Assembly (NCBI GenBank): GCA_964449895.1 | Contig: CAYVBY010000001.1 | Location: 310,001 to 374,000, forward strand | DNA length: 64,000 bases | Source of the DNA: Intestinibacter sp964449895 | GTDB lineage: Bacteria > Bacillota > Clostridia > Peptostreptococcales > Peptostreptococcaceae | Direction: 5' to 3' | Shown here: positions 54,096 to 63,122 of the stretch, piece by piece | Position numbering within the stretch: position 1 is the first letter of the stretch | Layout: the number at the start of each line of letters is the position of its first letter | Position numbers and translations under genes: made by a program | Notes under the pieces: model-generated | The model's database searches: none | The model's input: only the letters and a program-made list of their open reading frames with translations | Told to the model about the DNA's origin: nothing

Positions 54096-57000
54096 TTAAT
54101 CTACAGATTTTAGTGATTCTATCATTTTTACATTTTTTAGTTTATAGTACATAACAAAATTTACTATAAGTGAAAGTACTACTGTTAAAATAGCTGCTAT
54201 TATGTAGCTCTTAATATTTATAATTCTTCCAAACATCATAGATTTTATTTCTACAGTTGTCATGATATACTGGTGCAGAAATTTTCCAATTCCAAGTCCA
54301 AATACTATACCTACTAAAGTTAGTATTATGTTTTCTCTATAAATATAAGCTGCTGTTTCTCCATCATAAAAACCTAATACTTTAATTGTTGCAATTTCTC
54401 TAATTCTCTCTGAAATATTTACATTTGTTAAATTGTATAAAACTACAAATGCTAAAGATCCAGCAGATATAATCATTATTAATACTACATAATTTAAATT
54501 TTTAATTGTATTACTAAATGTCTCTTTAGTAGAAGTATTAAATGTAACACCTGAAACTCCTTCTAAATTAACTATTTCCTCTGATAATTTATCTTCTGTT
54601 TCCTTTGATGTATCATTTAATATTCCAATAATTTTATTGTTAGTTGGATTATAATTAAATAACTTATTATAGTAATCTCTAGTCATATATGCATAATGTG
54701 CTAAATAGTTTTCTGTAATTCCAGTTACCTTAGCTTCAACAGTAATATCATCACTATTTTTTAATTTTATGTTATCACCTACATTTACACCTAATACTCT
54801 AGCTGTTTTTTCACTTAAAACTAATCCTTTATTACTTAAACTTAATTTTTTATGTCCTATTCTTTCTCTCAAGCAAATAAAATTATCAAATTCATCTAAA
54901 TCATTTGGAACTACTATATTTACTTCTTCATTTGCTTTATCTGTTCTAACTTCAGCATTTTCATATACAAATAAACTATAATCTTTTATTTTTCCATTTT
55001 TGTCTAAATTAGCAACTAGATTTTCAGTTTCCTTTTCTGTAATTTTATTTGTAGTAGTTATTTCCATATCATATTTAAACAACTCTCCATATTGTCCACT
55101 TACTATCATTTGTATAGAATCTTTAATTCCAAATCCTGTAACTATAAGTGCAGTACATCCTGCTATCCCTAGTACAGTCATTAAAAATCTTTTCTTATAT
55201 CTAAATATATTTCTAAGCGTAACCTTACTTATAAAACTAAGTCTCTTCCATATAAAATCTATTCTTTCAACTAAAATTCTTTTACCATTTTTAGGTGCTT
55301 TAGGTCTCATAAGAATAGAAGGCTCTTCTTTTAATTCTTTTCTACAAGCAAAAAATGCTGAAAGCGTAGTTATAAGTATTGCAACTAATGTAATAAAGCC
55401 TGCCAAATTCAAATCAATTACAAATTTCATATGCGGAAGTGAATACATCATTCCATAAGAATAGAAAATTATAATTGGAAATAATGTAAATCCTAGTAAT
55501 AATCCCAATATACTTCCAGCTAAACTAGCAGTAAATGAGTACATTATGTATTTTTTAGCTATATCTATAATTGTATATCCAAGCGCCTTTAATGTTCCTA
55601 TATTTATTCTCTGTTCATCTACCATTCTAGTCATAGTAGTTAAACACACAAGTGCTGCTACAGCAAAGAAAAATACAGGAAATATTTTGGCAAGAGCATC
55701 TATACTATTTGCACATCCTTCGTATTCTACAAATGATCTATGACTATCTCTATCTAAAACATACCATACAGGATGTTCTATTTTTTCAATTTCTATTTGT
55801 GCATCGTCTATTTTTAATTTTGCCTTAGAAAGCTCTTTTTCTGCATTTTCTCTATTTGCATCTAAAGTTTTTTGAGCTTTATTTAATTCTTTCTTGCCTT
55901 GTTCTATTTTATCCTCTGCATTTTTAAATTCTTTATCAATTAATTTTTCTGACTCTTCAATTTGTTTTTGCCCTTGTTGTATCTTCAATTCATTTTGCTC
56001 TATCGTTAATTTTGCTTCATTTAACTTATTTTCTGCATCTTTTAAAATTTGTTGTTGCTTTGATAGCTCAGATTTTGATAAAGATATTGCATAATTTAAT
56101 TGTTTTAAATTAGTATTTAACAATGCTAGCTGTTGTTTATAATAAAGCTTTTCTGTTTCAGTTAATGATTCATTATTAAGCTTTAATTCAATTTTTGATA
56201 TTTGAGACTCTAATGATATTTTTTGATTTTCTAATTGATTTATAATATTTTGAGCACTTGCAAATACTTCTTCAGCAATTACCTTTTTATCATTGTATTG
56301 TTTAAGAGCCTCTTCATATTGAGCTTTTCCTGCTTCCAATTGTTTTTTAGATTCTTCTATCTCAGCTTTTGCTTTTAAAATCTCATCTTGTGATTTTTTC
56401 TTTTCAGATTCTAGCATTGAAGCTTTATTTTTTAGCTCTGCCTTTGACTTATCTAATTTAGCTTGTGTATCATCTAGTTCTTTTTGTACTTTTAATTTAT
56501 TTTCTTCGTAACTTTCTTTTGCCTTTTCTAGTTCTTCTTGAGCACTTAATATAACTTCATCATGTCTAACATCTATTCTTTCATCTGATATAGCTTCTAT
56601 ATCATCCACTACACCATCTATTAAATCCTGATATTCATCTGAATAAGTATCTAATTTATCAGCTCCTTTTACAGTTATATAAATATCTGTATATACATCT
56701 AATTTGAAATTACTATCTAAAATCATCATAGCACCTTGTATTTTACCGGCACCTATAGAAGTATTTCCCTTTTCATGAGATAAATAATACGGAGTATTCA
56801 CATATCCTACTACCTTATACTTATTAGTTTTGAGAGTATCTTTTATATTACTATCATCTCCAGTACTTAAAGTAATCGTACTTCCTATTGGATAATTTAA
56901 AAAGTTATATTTAGATTTTTCAATTACACATTCTCCATCTTTTGAAGGTAATCTACCTTCAACGATTTTTAATCTATTCATATAATTTTTATTATTTTCT

Positions 57001-57344
57001 TTTGAATCTTTTAAATTGATACTTTGAATTTGAACTACACGATCTACTTTATCATAACGTGAAATAGCATCTATGCTATATGTTCCTTTAATACCTTCCA
57101 CATTATCTATTTTTTTGATTGCATCTACATCATCTTGTGTAAGACCTAATGTAGATGCAATTCTTATATCCATCAAATTATAATCATCATAGTATACATC
57201 AGATGTTTTCTTCATAACTAAAGGTGCATCTTTTATTCCAGAGAAAAAAGCAACTCCAAGTGCTACTATTAGTAAAATAGAAATAAATCTTCCCCTAGAA
57301 TTTTTAATATCTCTTATAAAATCTTTCGTTAATATATTTTTCAT
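54096..57344 (-). CDS. FtsX-domain ABC transporter permease with long extracellular coiled coil
   Basis: A 1082-residue permease with one N-terminal membrane helix (residues 20-40) and a large outer domain. A coiled coil spans about residues 263-535 (Lys/Glu/Gln heptads). Three FtsX helices sit near 555-665, a short helix near 730, and a second FtsX set near 965-1070. This is the layout of two-domain MacB/FtsX-type permeases that move lipids, peptides or antibiotics, or act as mechanical transducers. The ATPase gene is directly upstream (TAATATG junction). The substrate is unknown. Confidence 0.85.
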   Translation of the reverse strand: MKNILTKDFIRDIKNSRGRFISILLIVALGVAFFSGIKDAPLVMKKTSDVYYDDYNLMDIRIASTLGLTQDDVDAIKKIDNVEGIKGTYSIDAISRYDKVDRVVQIQSINLKDSKENNKNYMNRLKIVEGRLPSKDGECVIEKSKYNFLNYPIGSTITLSTGDDSNIKDTLKTNKYKVVGYVNTPYYLSHEKGNTSIGAGKIQGAMMILDSNFKLDVYTDIYITVKGADKLDTYSDEYQDLIDGVVDDIEAISDERIDVRHDEVILSAQEELEKAKESYEENKLKVQKELDDTQAKLDKSKAELKNKASMLESEKKKSQDEILKAKAEIEESKKQLEAGKAQYEEALKQYNDKKVIAEEVFASAQNIINQLENQKISLESQISKIELKLNNESLTETEKLYYKQQLALLNTNLKQLNYAISLSKSELSKQQQILKDAENKLNEAKLTIEQNELKIQQGQKQIEESEKLIDKEFKNAEDKIEQGKKELNKAQKTLDANRENAEKELSKAKLKIDDAQIEIEKIEHPVWYVLDRDSHRSFVEYEGCANSIDALAKIFPVFFFAVAALVCLTTMTRMVDEQRINIGTLKALGYTIIDIAKKYIMYSFTASLAGSILGLLLGFTLFPIIIFYSYGMMYSLPHMKFVIDLNLAGFITLVAILITTLSAFFACRKELKEEPSILMRPKAPKNGKRILVERIDFIWKRLSFISKVTLRNIFRYKKRFLMTVLGIAGCTALIVTGFGIKDSIQMIVSGQYGELFKYDMEITTTNKITEKETENLVANLDKNGKIKDYSLFVYENAEVRTDKANEEVNIVVPNDLDEFDNFICLRERIGHKKLSLSNKGLVLSEKTARVLGVNVGDNIKLKNSDDITVEAKVTGITENYLAHYAYMTRDYYNKLFNYNPTNNKIIGILNDTSKETEDKLSEEIVNLEGVSGVTFNTSTKETFSNTIKNLNYVVLIMIISAGSLAFVVLYNLTNVNISERIREIATIKVLGFYDGETAAYIYRENIILTLVGIVFGLGIGKFLHQYIMTTVEIKSMMFGRIINIKSYIIAAILTVVLSLIVNFVMYYKLKNVKMIESLKSVD

Positions 57345-57345
57345 A

Positions 57346-58050
57346 TTACCATTCTATCCTTTCAACAGGTGTTGGATTTTCATTTACTACTACACTTTCT
57401 ATTTTACCATTTTTTACTTTTATAACTTTGTCACCCATAGGAGTTAAAGCTAAGTTGTGTGTAATTATTATTACAGTCATATTCATTTTTCTACAAGTGT
57501 CTTGTAACAATTTAAGTATTGCTTTTCCTGTATTATAATCTAATGCACCTGTTGGTTCATCACATAAAAGCAATTTAGGATTTTTGGCAAGAGCTCTTGC
57601 AATTGCTACTCTTTGTTGTTCTCCACCTGATAATTGTGCTGGAAAATTATCTTTTCTATGACTTAATCCTACTGCCTCCATTATTTCATCAATATCTAAT
57701 GGATTTTTACAAATTTGAGTGGCTAATTCCACATTTTCTTTTGCAGTTAAATTTTGTACTAAATTATAAAATTGAAAAACAAATCCAATATCATATCTTC
57801 TATAAGTAATTAACTCTTTATTCGAATAATTGTTAATAAAATTATTATCTACTATAATTTGACCACTGCTTGGACTATCCATTCCACCAAGTATATTTAA
57901 TATTGTACTTTTTCCTGCTCCACTATCTCCTGCTACAACTACAAATTCACCTTTATCTACAGAAAAATTGACTCCACTTAGAGCTTCAATTTTTACCTCT
58001 CCCATCTGATATACTTTTTTTACATCTTTAAATTCAATATATTTACTCAA
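57346..58050 (-). CDS. ABC transporter ATPase, MacB/LolD-type
   Basis: A 234-residue ATPase. It has Walker A GDSGAGKS (41-48), Q-loop VFQFYNLVQNLTA, signature LSGGEQQRVAIARALA, Walker B LLLCDEPTGALD and His-switch ITHN. It powers the FtsX-type permease encoded next. The start is TTG 58050 after AGGGG. No two-component system is adjacent, unlike many antibiotic-resistance transporters of this type. Confidence 0.92.
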   Translation of the reverse strand: MSKYIEFKDVKKVYQMGEVKIEALSGVNFSVDKGEFVVVAGDSGAGKSTILNILGGMDSPSSGQIIVDNNFINNYSNKELITYRRYDIGFVFQFYNLVQNLTAKENVELATQICKNPLDIDEIMEAVGLSHRKDNFPAQLSGGEQQRVAIARALAKNPKLLLCDEPTGALDYNTGKAILKLLQDTCRKMNMTVIIITHNLALTPMGDKVIKVKNGKIESVVVNENPTPVERIEW

Positions 58051-58193
58051 TTTTTTCCCCTCAATTCTCTAAATTACAAAATATTTTTAAATATTACTTT
58101 ACTATAATTATAATACTTTTATATGTTTACATAAGTTATAATTTAATATATCCTTTTAATATGAATTAATTTTTAATAATCAAGGAGATTTTT

Positions 58194-58601
58194 ATGAATA
58201 ATAAAATAATATTAAAGGCAACTTTTTCAATAGTTATAACACTTTTGTTTCTATTTTTAACTTCTTATATTTCCTTTGTGTTTTTAGGTGGAATAATATT
58301 TATATTTTTAGGTTTAAAATATACTACTCTTTTATCATTACTTAAATTTTTGACGATTTACTTTATAGTTAGTTTTCCTATAGATTTTTTCTTGAACGGA
58401 TTTTTAAATTTTAGCAAAAATTTTAAAAATTTATCAAAAATTCAATGTGATTTACTTTCTATAGCTATAGATATTCCTTTAAACATGGTTATTATAGGAT
58501 TTTTAGAATCTATTTTAAGCGATATTTCTTGCTCTATGCTAGTTGCATTTTTATTTTGTGTAATTTTTGAAATGACTAATTTTCATTTTAATAAAGTCTA
58601 A
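58194..58601 (+). CDS. Small four-helix membrane protein, perhaps YrvL-like
   Basis: A 135-residue protein made of four hydrophobic segments with little between them (LLFLFLTSYISFVFLGGIIF; the DFFLNGFLNF link; a C-terminal pair). Length and layout recall YrvL, a regulatory membrane protein of Bacillus, but this is a weak resemblance. AAGGAG precedes the ATG. It is a single gene, divergent from the ABC transporter, with its own terminator. Confidence 0.6.
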   Translation: MNNKIILKATFSIVITLLFLFLTSYISFVFLGGIIFIFLGLKYTTLLSLLKFLTIYFIVSFPIDFFLNGFLNFSKNFKNLSKIQCDLLSIAIDIPLNMVIIGFLESILSDISCSMLVAFLFCVIFEMTNFHFNKV

Positions 58602-58606
58602 AAAAC

Positions 58607-58642
58607 TATATTACCATCTAATTGTTGGTAATATAATTTTTT
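58607..58642 (+). terminator. Terminator of the small membrane protein gene
   Basis: TATATTACCA/TGGTAATATA hairpin followed by ATTTTTTAT on the + strand. Confidence 0.75.
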
Positions 58643-58690
58643 ATTGATAATTAACTTAAATAATAATTTAAAATACTATATAACAATATA

Positions 58691-59866
58691 TTAATTAAAT
58701 TTTAATACATTTAAAGTATGCATAATCGCTCCTATACTTAAACATCTTTCATCTATATCAAATTTATCTGTATGTATAAGTGAGGTAATTCCTTTTTTTT
58801 CATTTTTGCATCCAATATGAAAAAATGCACCTCTACAATCATTTGTAAAATCAGAAAAATCCTCCGAACCCATAGATGGAAATTCTTTAAATATAAAACT
58901 ATCTTCCCCTAAAAATGATTTTGCATTTAATTTTATTATATCCACCAATTCTACATCATTTAAAACTGGTTTATATTCATTTTCATCTATTATAAATTCT
59001 GCCTCGCATTTATATGCCATAGCTATATTTTGTACTATTTGTTTTATTCTTTTTATAATAAATTCTTTTTTATCGTGACTTAAAGCCCTAATCGTTCCAT
59101 TTATTTCTACATTTTGACAAATCGTATTTCCAGATTCTCCTCCATATATACTTCCTAAAGTTAAAACCGCCATATCTTCAGGAGCTAGATTCCTACTTAC
59201 AATACTTTGTAGAGAAGTTATTACTTGTGCAGAAGCTATTAAAGCATCTATCCCATATTGCGGATATGCTCCATGTGCTCTTCTTCCCATTATCTTAATT
59301 TTTATAGAATTTGAACTGGCATTTAATACTCCATATTTCGATTCTATTTTTCCAATTTCTAAATATCCTTGAACATGAGCTCCAAACATATAATTTACTT
59401 TAGGATTTTCCATAAGACCATCTTCTACAAAATATTTAGCTCCTCCATTTTTCTCTTCTGCCGCTTCGAAAAAAAATTTAATATTTACATTTAAATCTTC
59501 TCTCATATCGTATAATAATCTACAAGCTCCTATTAACATAGCTGTATGTGCATCGTGACCACATGCATGCATAATACCTGGATTTTGTGATTTATATGAA
59601 GTTTCATTTTTTTCTTCAATAGGTAAAGCATCTATATCTGCTCTAATTCCTATCGTAATTTTTGCATTTTCACTGTAAATATAAGCCATTAATCCTCTAT
59701 GATGATCAAATTCCAAATAATCTATTCCTATTTCATCTAAATATTTTTTTATTTTATCTCTAGTTATATACTCATTCATTGCAAGCTCTGGAGTTTTGTG
59801 AATATCTCTTCTTATAGCAATTAGATAATCTAATAATTCATTACCTTTTTGTATAATATCTTTCAT
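58691..59866 (-). CDS. M20-family amidohydrolase / aminoacylase
   Basis: A 391-residue metallopeptidase of the M20D type. It has RRDIHKTPELAMNE, the metal-binding HACGHDAHTAM, the catalytic EAAEEKNGGAKYF and a C-terminal SMGSEDFSDF with the last ligand. Such enzymes remove acyl groups from N-acyl amino acids. Which one is not readable. GAGGGAG precedes the ATG. It is divergent from the cyclase-like gene. Confidence 0.88.
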   Translation of the reverse strand: MKDIIQKGNELLDYLIAIRRDIHKTPELAMNEYITRDKIKKYLDEIGIDYLEFDHHRGLMAYIYSENAKITIGIRADIDALPIEEKNETSYKSQNPGIMHACGHDAHTAMLIGACRLLYDMREDLNVNIKFFFEAAEEKNGGAKYFVEDGLMENPKVNYMFGAHVQGYLEIGKIESKYGVLNASSNSIKIKIMGRRAHGAYPQYGIDALIASAQVITSLQSIVSRNLAPEDMAVLTLGSIYGGESGNTICQNVEINGTIRALSHDKKEFIIKRIKQIVQNIAMAYKCEAEFIIDENEYKPVLNDVELVDIIKLNAKSFLGEDSFIFKEFPSMGSEDFSDFTNDCRGAFFHIGCKNEKKGITSLIHTDKFDIDERCLSIGAIMHTLNVLKFN

Positions 59867-59971
59867 AATAATCTCCCTCTACATTTTTGTTAATTTTAAA
59901 ATTACTACAATATATATCTATGATATAATTTTATAAATTATATTATTTATAAAAAGGAGATAGCAATAGAT

Positions 59972-60610
59972 ATGAAAGTTATCGATTTAACTCATACAAT
60001 AAAAGAAGATATGCCTGTATATCCTGGTACAGAAAAACCAAAACTAAATTTAGCTAGTACTATTGAAAAAGATGGATTTAGAGAAACTTTGCTCACTATT
60101 TTTTCTCATATAGGAACTCATATGGATGCACCATATCATGTTAAAAAAGACGGTACTACATTAGATAATTTTCCTGTTAATAAATTTGTTGGAAAAGCTA
60201 TAGTAATTGATTGTAGTGATTTAAATGAAAATGATATTATAGACATATCATACATAAACAAATACAAAAATGTTATAGATGAAGCTGAATATGTTTTATT
60301 TAAAACAGGTTGGTATAAATATTGGAACTCAAATAAATATTTTGGAAATTACCCTGTCATAGATGAGGAAGTAGCTGATTACCTTATAAATACTAATAAA
60401 AAAGGAATTGGACTCGATACTATATCTATTGATCCAATAGATAGTATCGATTTAAATATGCATCATAAAGTTTTAAAACACGACTTTGTAATAATAGAAA
60501 ATCTTTGTAACTTAGATTCTTTAGGCGACAAAATATTTACATTTTGTGCTCTTCCTTTAAAATTTAATAATTCTGATGGTGCTTGTGTTAGGGCAATTGG
60601 AATATTATAA
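59972..60610 (+). CDS. Cyclase-family metal-dependent hydrolase (kynurenine formamidase-like)
   Basis: A 212-residue protein of the cyclase/kynurenine-formamidase family with the zinc motif SHIGTHMDAPYHV (His-x3-His-x-Asp). The N-terminus DLTHTIKEDMPVYPG is the other family signature. Members open amide or lactone rings. No tryptophan-degradation genes are nearby, so the substrate is open. AAAGGAG lies 13 bases before the ATG. Confidence 0.85.
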   Translation: MKVIDLTHTIKEDMPVYPGTEKPKLNLASTIEKDGFRETLLTIFSHIGTHMDAPYHVKKDGTTLDNFPVNKFVGKAIVIDCSDLNENDIIDISYINKYKNVIDEAEYVLFKTGWYKYWNSNKYFGNYPVIDEEVADYLINTNKKGIGLDTISIDPIDSIDLNMHHKVLKHDFVIIENLCNLDSLGDKIFTFCALPLKFNNSDGACVRAIGIL

Positions 60611-60615
60611 GATAA

Positions 60616-60660
60616 ATCACATAGGAAATTATATTTTTTTAATATAATTTTCTATGTATT
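60616..60660 (+). terminator. AT-rich terminator-like palindrome after the cyclase gene
   Basis: ACATAGGAAATTATAT/ATATAATTTTCTATGT near-perfect stem. Its arms resemble the palindromes flanking the NAD kinase gene. Confidence 0.6.
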
Positions 60661-60698
60661 ATTAATAAATCTAAAAAAATAATTTGAAATTTTTTCAT

Positions 60699-60730
60699 AA
60701 AAAAAGGATGAGCCACCGCATCCTTTTTTT
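60699..60730. terminator. Second terminator hairpin, A/T tracts on both sides
   Basis: AAAAAGGATG/CATCCTTTTT stem with loop AGCCACCG. It probably ends the - strand transcript of the small gene at 60893-61117. Confidence 0.75.
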
Positions 60731-60892
60731 GGGGAGTTATTATTAAAAAAATCAAAAAAATTTTTTTAATTAGTCATTTAAATTTAAATAACTATCTTAG
60801 AAAGTCTCTAGCTTATATATATAACTATATAATATACCTGTTTTCTTAATTTAACCTTAAATTTATATTAAAAATTTCAAAATATAAATAAA

Positions 60893-61117
60893 TTAAAGTC
60901 CAAACACTGAAAAATCAAGCTTACTATATGATATAGATACTAATACTATTCCCATTATAAATCCTATTAATATTATAAGCTTTACATAATTATTTACTTT
61001 TACTTTTTTTCTAACTTGATACATAATCATAAAACTAAAACTAATTATACTTATAAGTATTGCCATAAAACCTACTGTTAATAAAAATCCATTTATTAAA
61101 ATTTCATTTATATTCAT
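60893..61117 (-). CDS. Small two-helix membrane protein, unknown
   Basis: A 74-residue protein with two hydrophobic helices (residues 8-32 and 44-61) separated by a basic loop (YQVRKKVKVNN). GGAGG precedes the ATG. Neither conserved motif nor cysteine cluster is visible, so it does not belong to the cysteine-tailed family. It may be a small subunit or regulator. Confidence 0.6.
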   Translation of the reverse strand: MNINEILINGFLLTVGFMAILISIISFSFMIMYQVRKKVKVNNYVKLIILIGFIMGIVLVSISYSKLDFSVFGL

Positions 61118-61133
61118 TTTTTCCTCCTCTAAA

Positions 61134-61178
61134 TAAAAATAAGAGTATTAATCCAATAATAATCAATACTCTTATATT
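61134..61178 (-). terminator. Terminator of the YitT gene
   Basis: ATAAGAGTATT/AATACTCTTAT stem with A/T tails, 12 bases past the stop at 61190. Confidence 0.75.
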
Positions 61179-61189
61179 ATACAATTTAT

Positions 61190-62068
61190 TTATTGTTCTG
61201 TATCTTCTTCCTTCTTTTTCTTAATATGTTTTCCAACAATTTCATTTACATCAGTTATAGTAACAAAAGCAGATATATCATCATGTTGTACTATTTTTTT
61301 AAGTTCTGGAATTTCAATTCTCGTTACAACTGCATATAAAACGACTTTTTTACCACTTATAAGTCCTTCTCCTTCTAACATTGTAACTGTTCTTCCAAGT
61401 TGTTCATATATACTTTGTGCAATTTCTTCACCATGATTAGTTATAATCATAGCAGCTTTTGCCTGTTCAAATCCTTCAGATACCTGATCAATTATCTTAA
61501 AAGTTATAAAATACGTAAGTATAGAATATAAAGCTCTATCCCATCCAAATAAAAAACTTGCTATTAAATATATAAAGAAATTGAAAAACATTACAACTTT
61601 CCCTACAGATAATGATGTTTTTTTACTAATTAATATAGCAAGAACTTCTGTTCCATCTACACAAGCACCATATTTAATAACAAATCCAACTCCTATTCCA
61701 AGTAAAACGCCCCCAAATATTGTCGCCAATAATATATCATTTGTCAACTGTTGTACTGATTTAAATTCCTCTAATAATATTGAAAAAACAATCATTGCAT
61801 AGGTAGCTTTTATTAAAAAATTTTTACCTAATTGTTTATATCCTAAAATTAGAAACGGTATATTTAAAACTATAATAAATATACTTAATTTAACTTTTGT
61901 GACATAACTTAACATGATAGAAATACCTGTAATACCTCCATCAATTATATTGTTAGGAACTAAAAATATCTCTAAAGCTACAGCTGCTAAAGCTGCTCCT
62001 ATGGTAATTAAGAAAAAAGAAATTACTTCCTCAAAAAAACTTGTTTTTTTACTATAAACCATTTTCAT
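61190..62068 (-). CDS. YitT-family membrane protein (DUF161/DUF2179)
   Basis: A 292-residue protein. Five or six membrane segments have the ALEIFLVPNNIIDGGITGISI and FGGVLLGIGVGFVIKYGACVDGTEVLA motifs of YitT proteins. A C-terminal DUF2179 domain (residues 205-285, RTVTMLEGEGLISGKKVVLY) follows. The family function is unsettled. GAAAGGA lies 5 bases before the ATG. Confidence 0.9.
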   Translation of the reverse strand: MKMVYSKKTSFFEEVISFFLITIGAALAAVALEIFLVPNNIIDGGITGISIMLSYVTKVKLSIFIIVLNIPFLILGYKQLGKNFLIKATYAMIVFSILLEEFKSVQQLTNDILLATIFGGVLLGIGVGFVIKYGACVDGTEVLAILISKKTSLSVGKVVMFFNFFIYLIASFLFGWDRALYSILTYFITFKIIDQVSEGFEQAKAAMIITNHGEEIAQSIYEQLGRTVTMLEGEGLISGKKVVLYAVVTRIEIPELKKIVQHDDISAFVTITDVNEIVGKHIKKKKEEDTEQ

Positions 62069-62302
62069 ACATTCCTTTCTTTATTATAACATTAATAAAA
62101 ATCTACTATATTACTCTGTAATTCTTATCCTAAATAGTTATAATATTAAATTTATTATAATTATAAATTTCTATAACATTTTTTAAACTCCTTGTTTATA
62201 ACCTTATTTTTTACAAAGTTTTAACATTTTCGACTTTATATTATTTATAAATATAAAAATTGATATATAATATTTTTATAAACTTTGAAAGGATTATTTA
62301 TA

Positions 62303-63061
62303 ATGGATTTAAATTATTTGTTTTTTTTATGTCCCCTAATGTTTTTAGCTGGGTTTGTAGATTCAATAGCTGGTGGAGGCGGTTTAATTTCTTTACCTGC
62401 ATATATGGCTACAGGTATGCCTCTTCACTTTGTATATGGATGTAATAAATTTTCTAATTCTTGTGGAACTACTTTAGCTACTATAAAATTTTTTAAAGAA
62501 GGTGCTTTAGATCTTAAAATTGCAATTATATCTGCTATTGGATCTTTTATAGGAGCTTCAACTGCCACAAAAGTAGTACTTTTACTTAGTGATGATTTAT
62601 TAAAAAAAATGCTTATTGTAATTCTTCCAATTATGGCATTTATTATTTTGTTTAGATTAAATAAAATAGAAATAAAATCTTCTCAAAATTCTCAAAATAA
62701 AAAAAGTATATTTTTAGCTTTATTAATAGGATTTATATGTGGTAGCTATGATGGTTTATTTGGTCCAGGTACTGGAACTATAGCTATTATGGCCTTTGCT
62801 TTAATATTAAAATACGAAATAACAACAGCATCTGGTAATGCTAAATTATTAAACTTAACTTCTAATTATGCTTCTGTTATAGGATTTTTAATTTCAGGCA
62901 ATATATATTTCCAATTTGCTATACCTTGTGCTATTTTCAATATTTTCGGTAGCTATATAGGTTCTAGCCTTGCCATAAAAAATGGAATAAAATTTATAAG
63001 ACCTATGATGATAATAGTTGTAATTCTTTTACTTGGTAAAACAATACTAGAAATGATTTAA
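62303..63061 (+). CDS. TSUP-family (TauE/SafE) permease
   Basis: A 252-residue membrane protein with about eight helices and the TSUP repeats: FVDSIAGGGGLISLPAY near the start, and FICGSYDGLFGPGTGTIAIMAF in the second half. Members export sulfite or sulfonate-derived anions. ATG 62303 is 9 bases from GAAAGGA; the TTG 18 bases earlier overlaps that site. Confidence 0.88.
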   Translation: MDLNYLFFLCPLMFLAGFVDSIAGGGGLISLPAYMATGMPLHFVYGCNKFSNSCGTTLATIKFFKEGALDLKIAIISAIGSFIGASTATKVVLLLSDDLLKKMLIVILPIMAFIILFRLNKIEIKSSQNSQNKKSIFLALLIGFICGSYDGLFGPGTGTIAIMAFALILKYEITTASGNAKLLNLTSNYASVIGFLISGNIYFQFAIPCAIFNIFGSYIGSSLAIKNGIKFIRPMMIIVVILLLGKTILEMI

Positions 63062-63082
63062 AAATTAATTTTACTATATACT

Positions 63083-63116
63083 AAAAAAGTCAGTAAATTT
63101 TTTACTGACTTTTTTA
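63083..63116. terminator. Bidirectional terminator between TSUP and NlpC/P60 genes
   Basis: AAAAAAGTCAGTAAA/TTTACTGACTTTTTT perfect 15-bp stem. Confidence 0.9.
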
Positions 63117-63122
63117 TATACT

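Noticed and set aside
54769..56094. Several + strand frames of 65-152 residues opposite the FtsX permease
   Set aside because: Shadows of the permease gene; no start sites or family resemblance.
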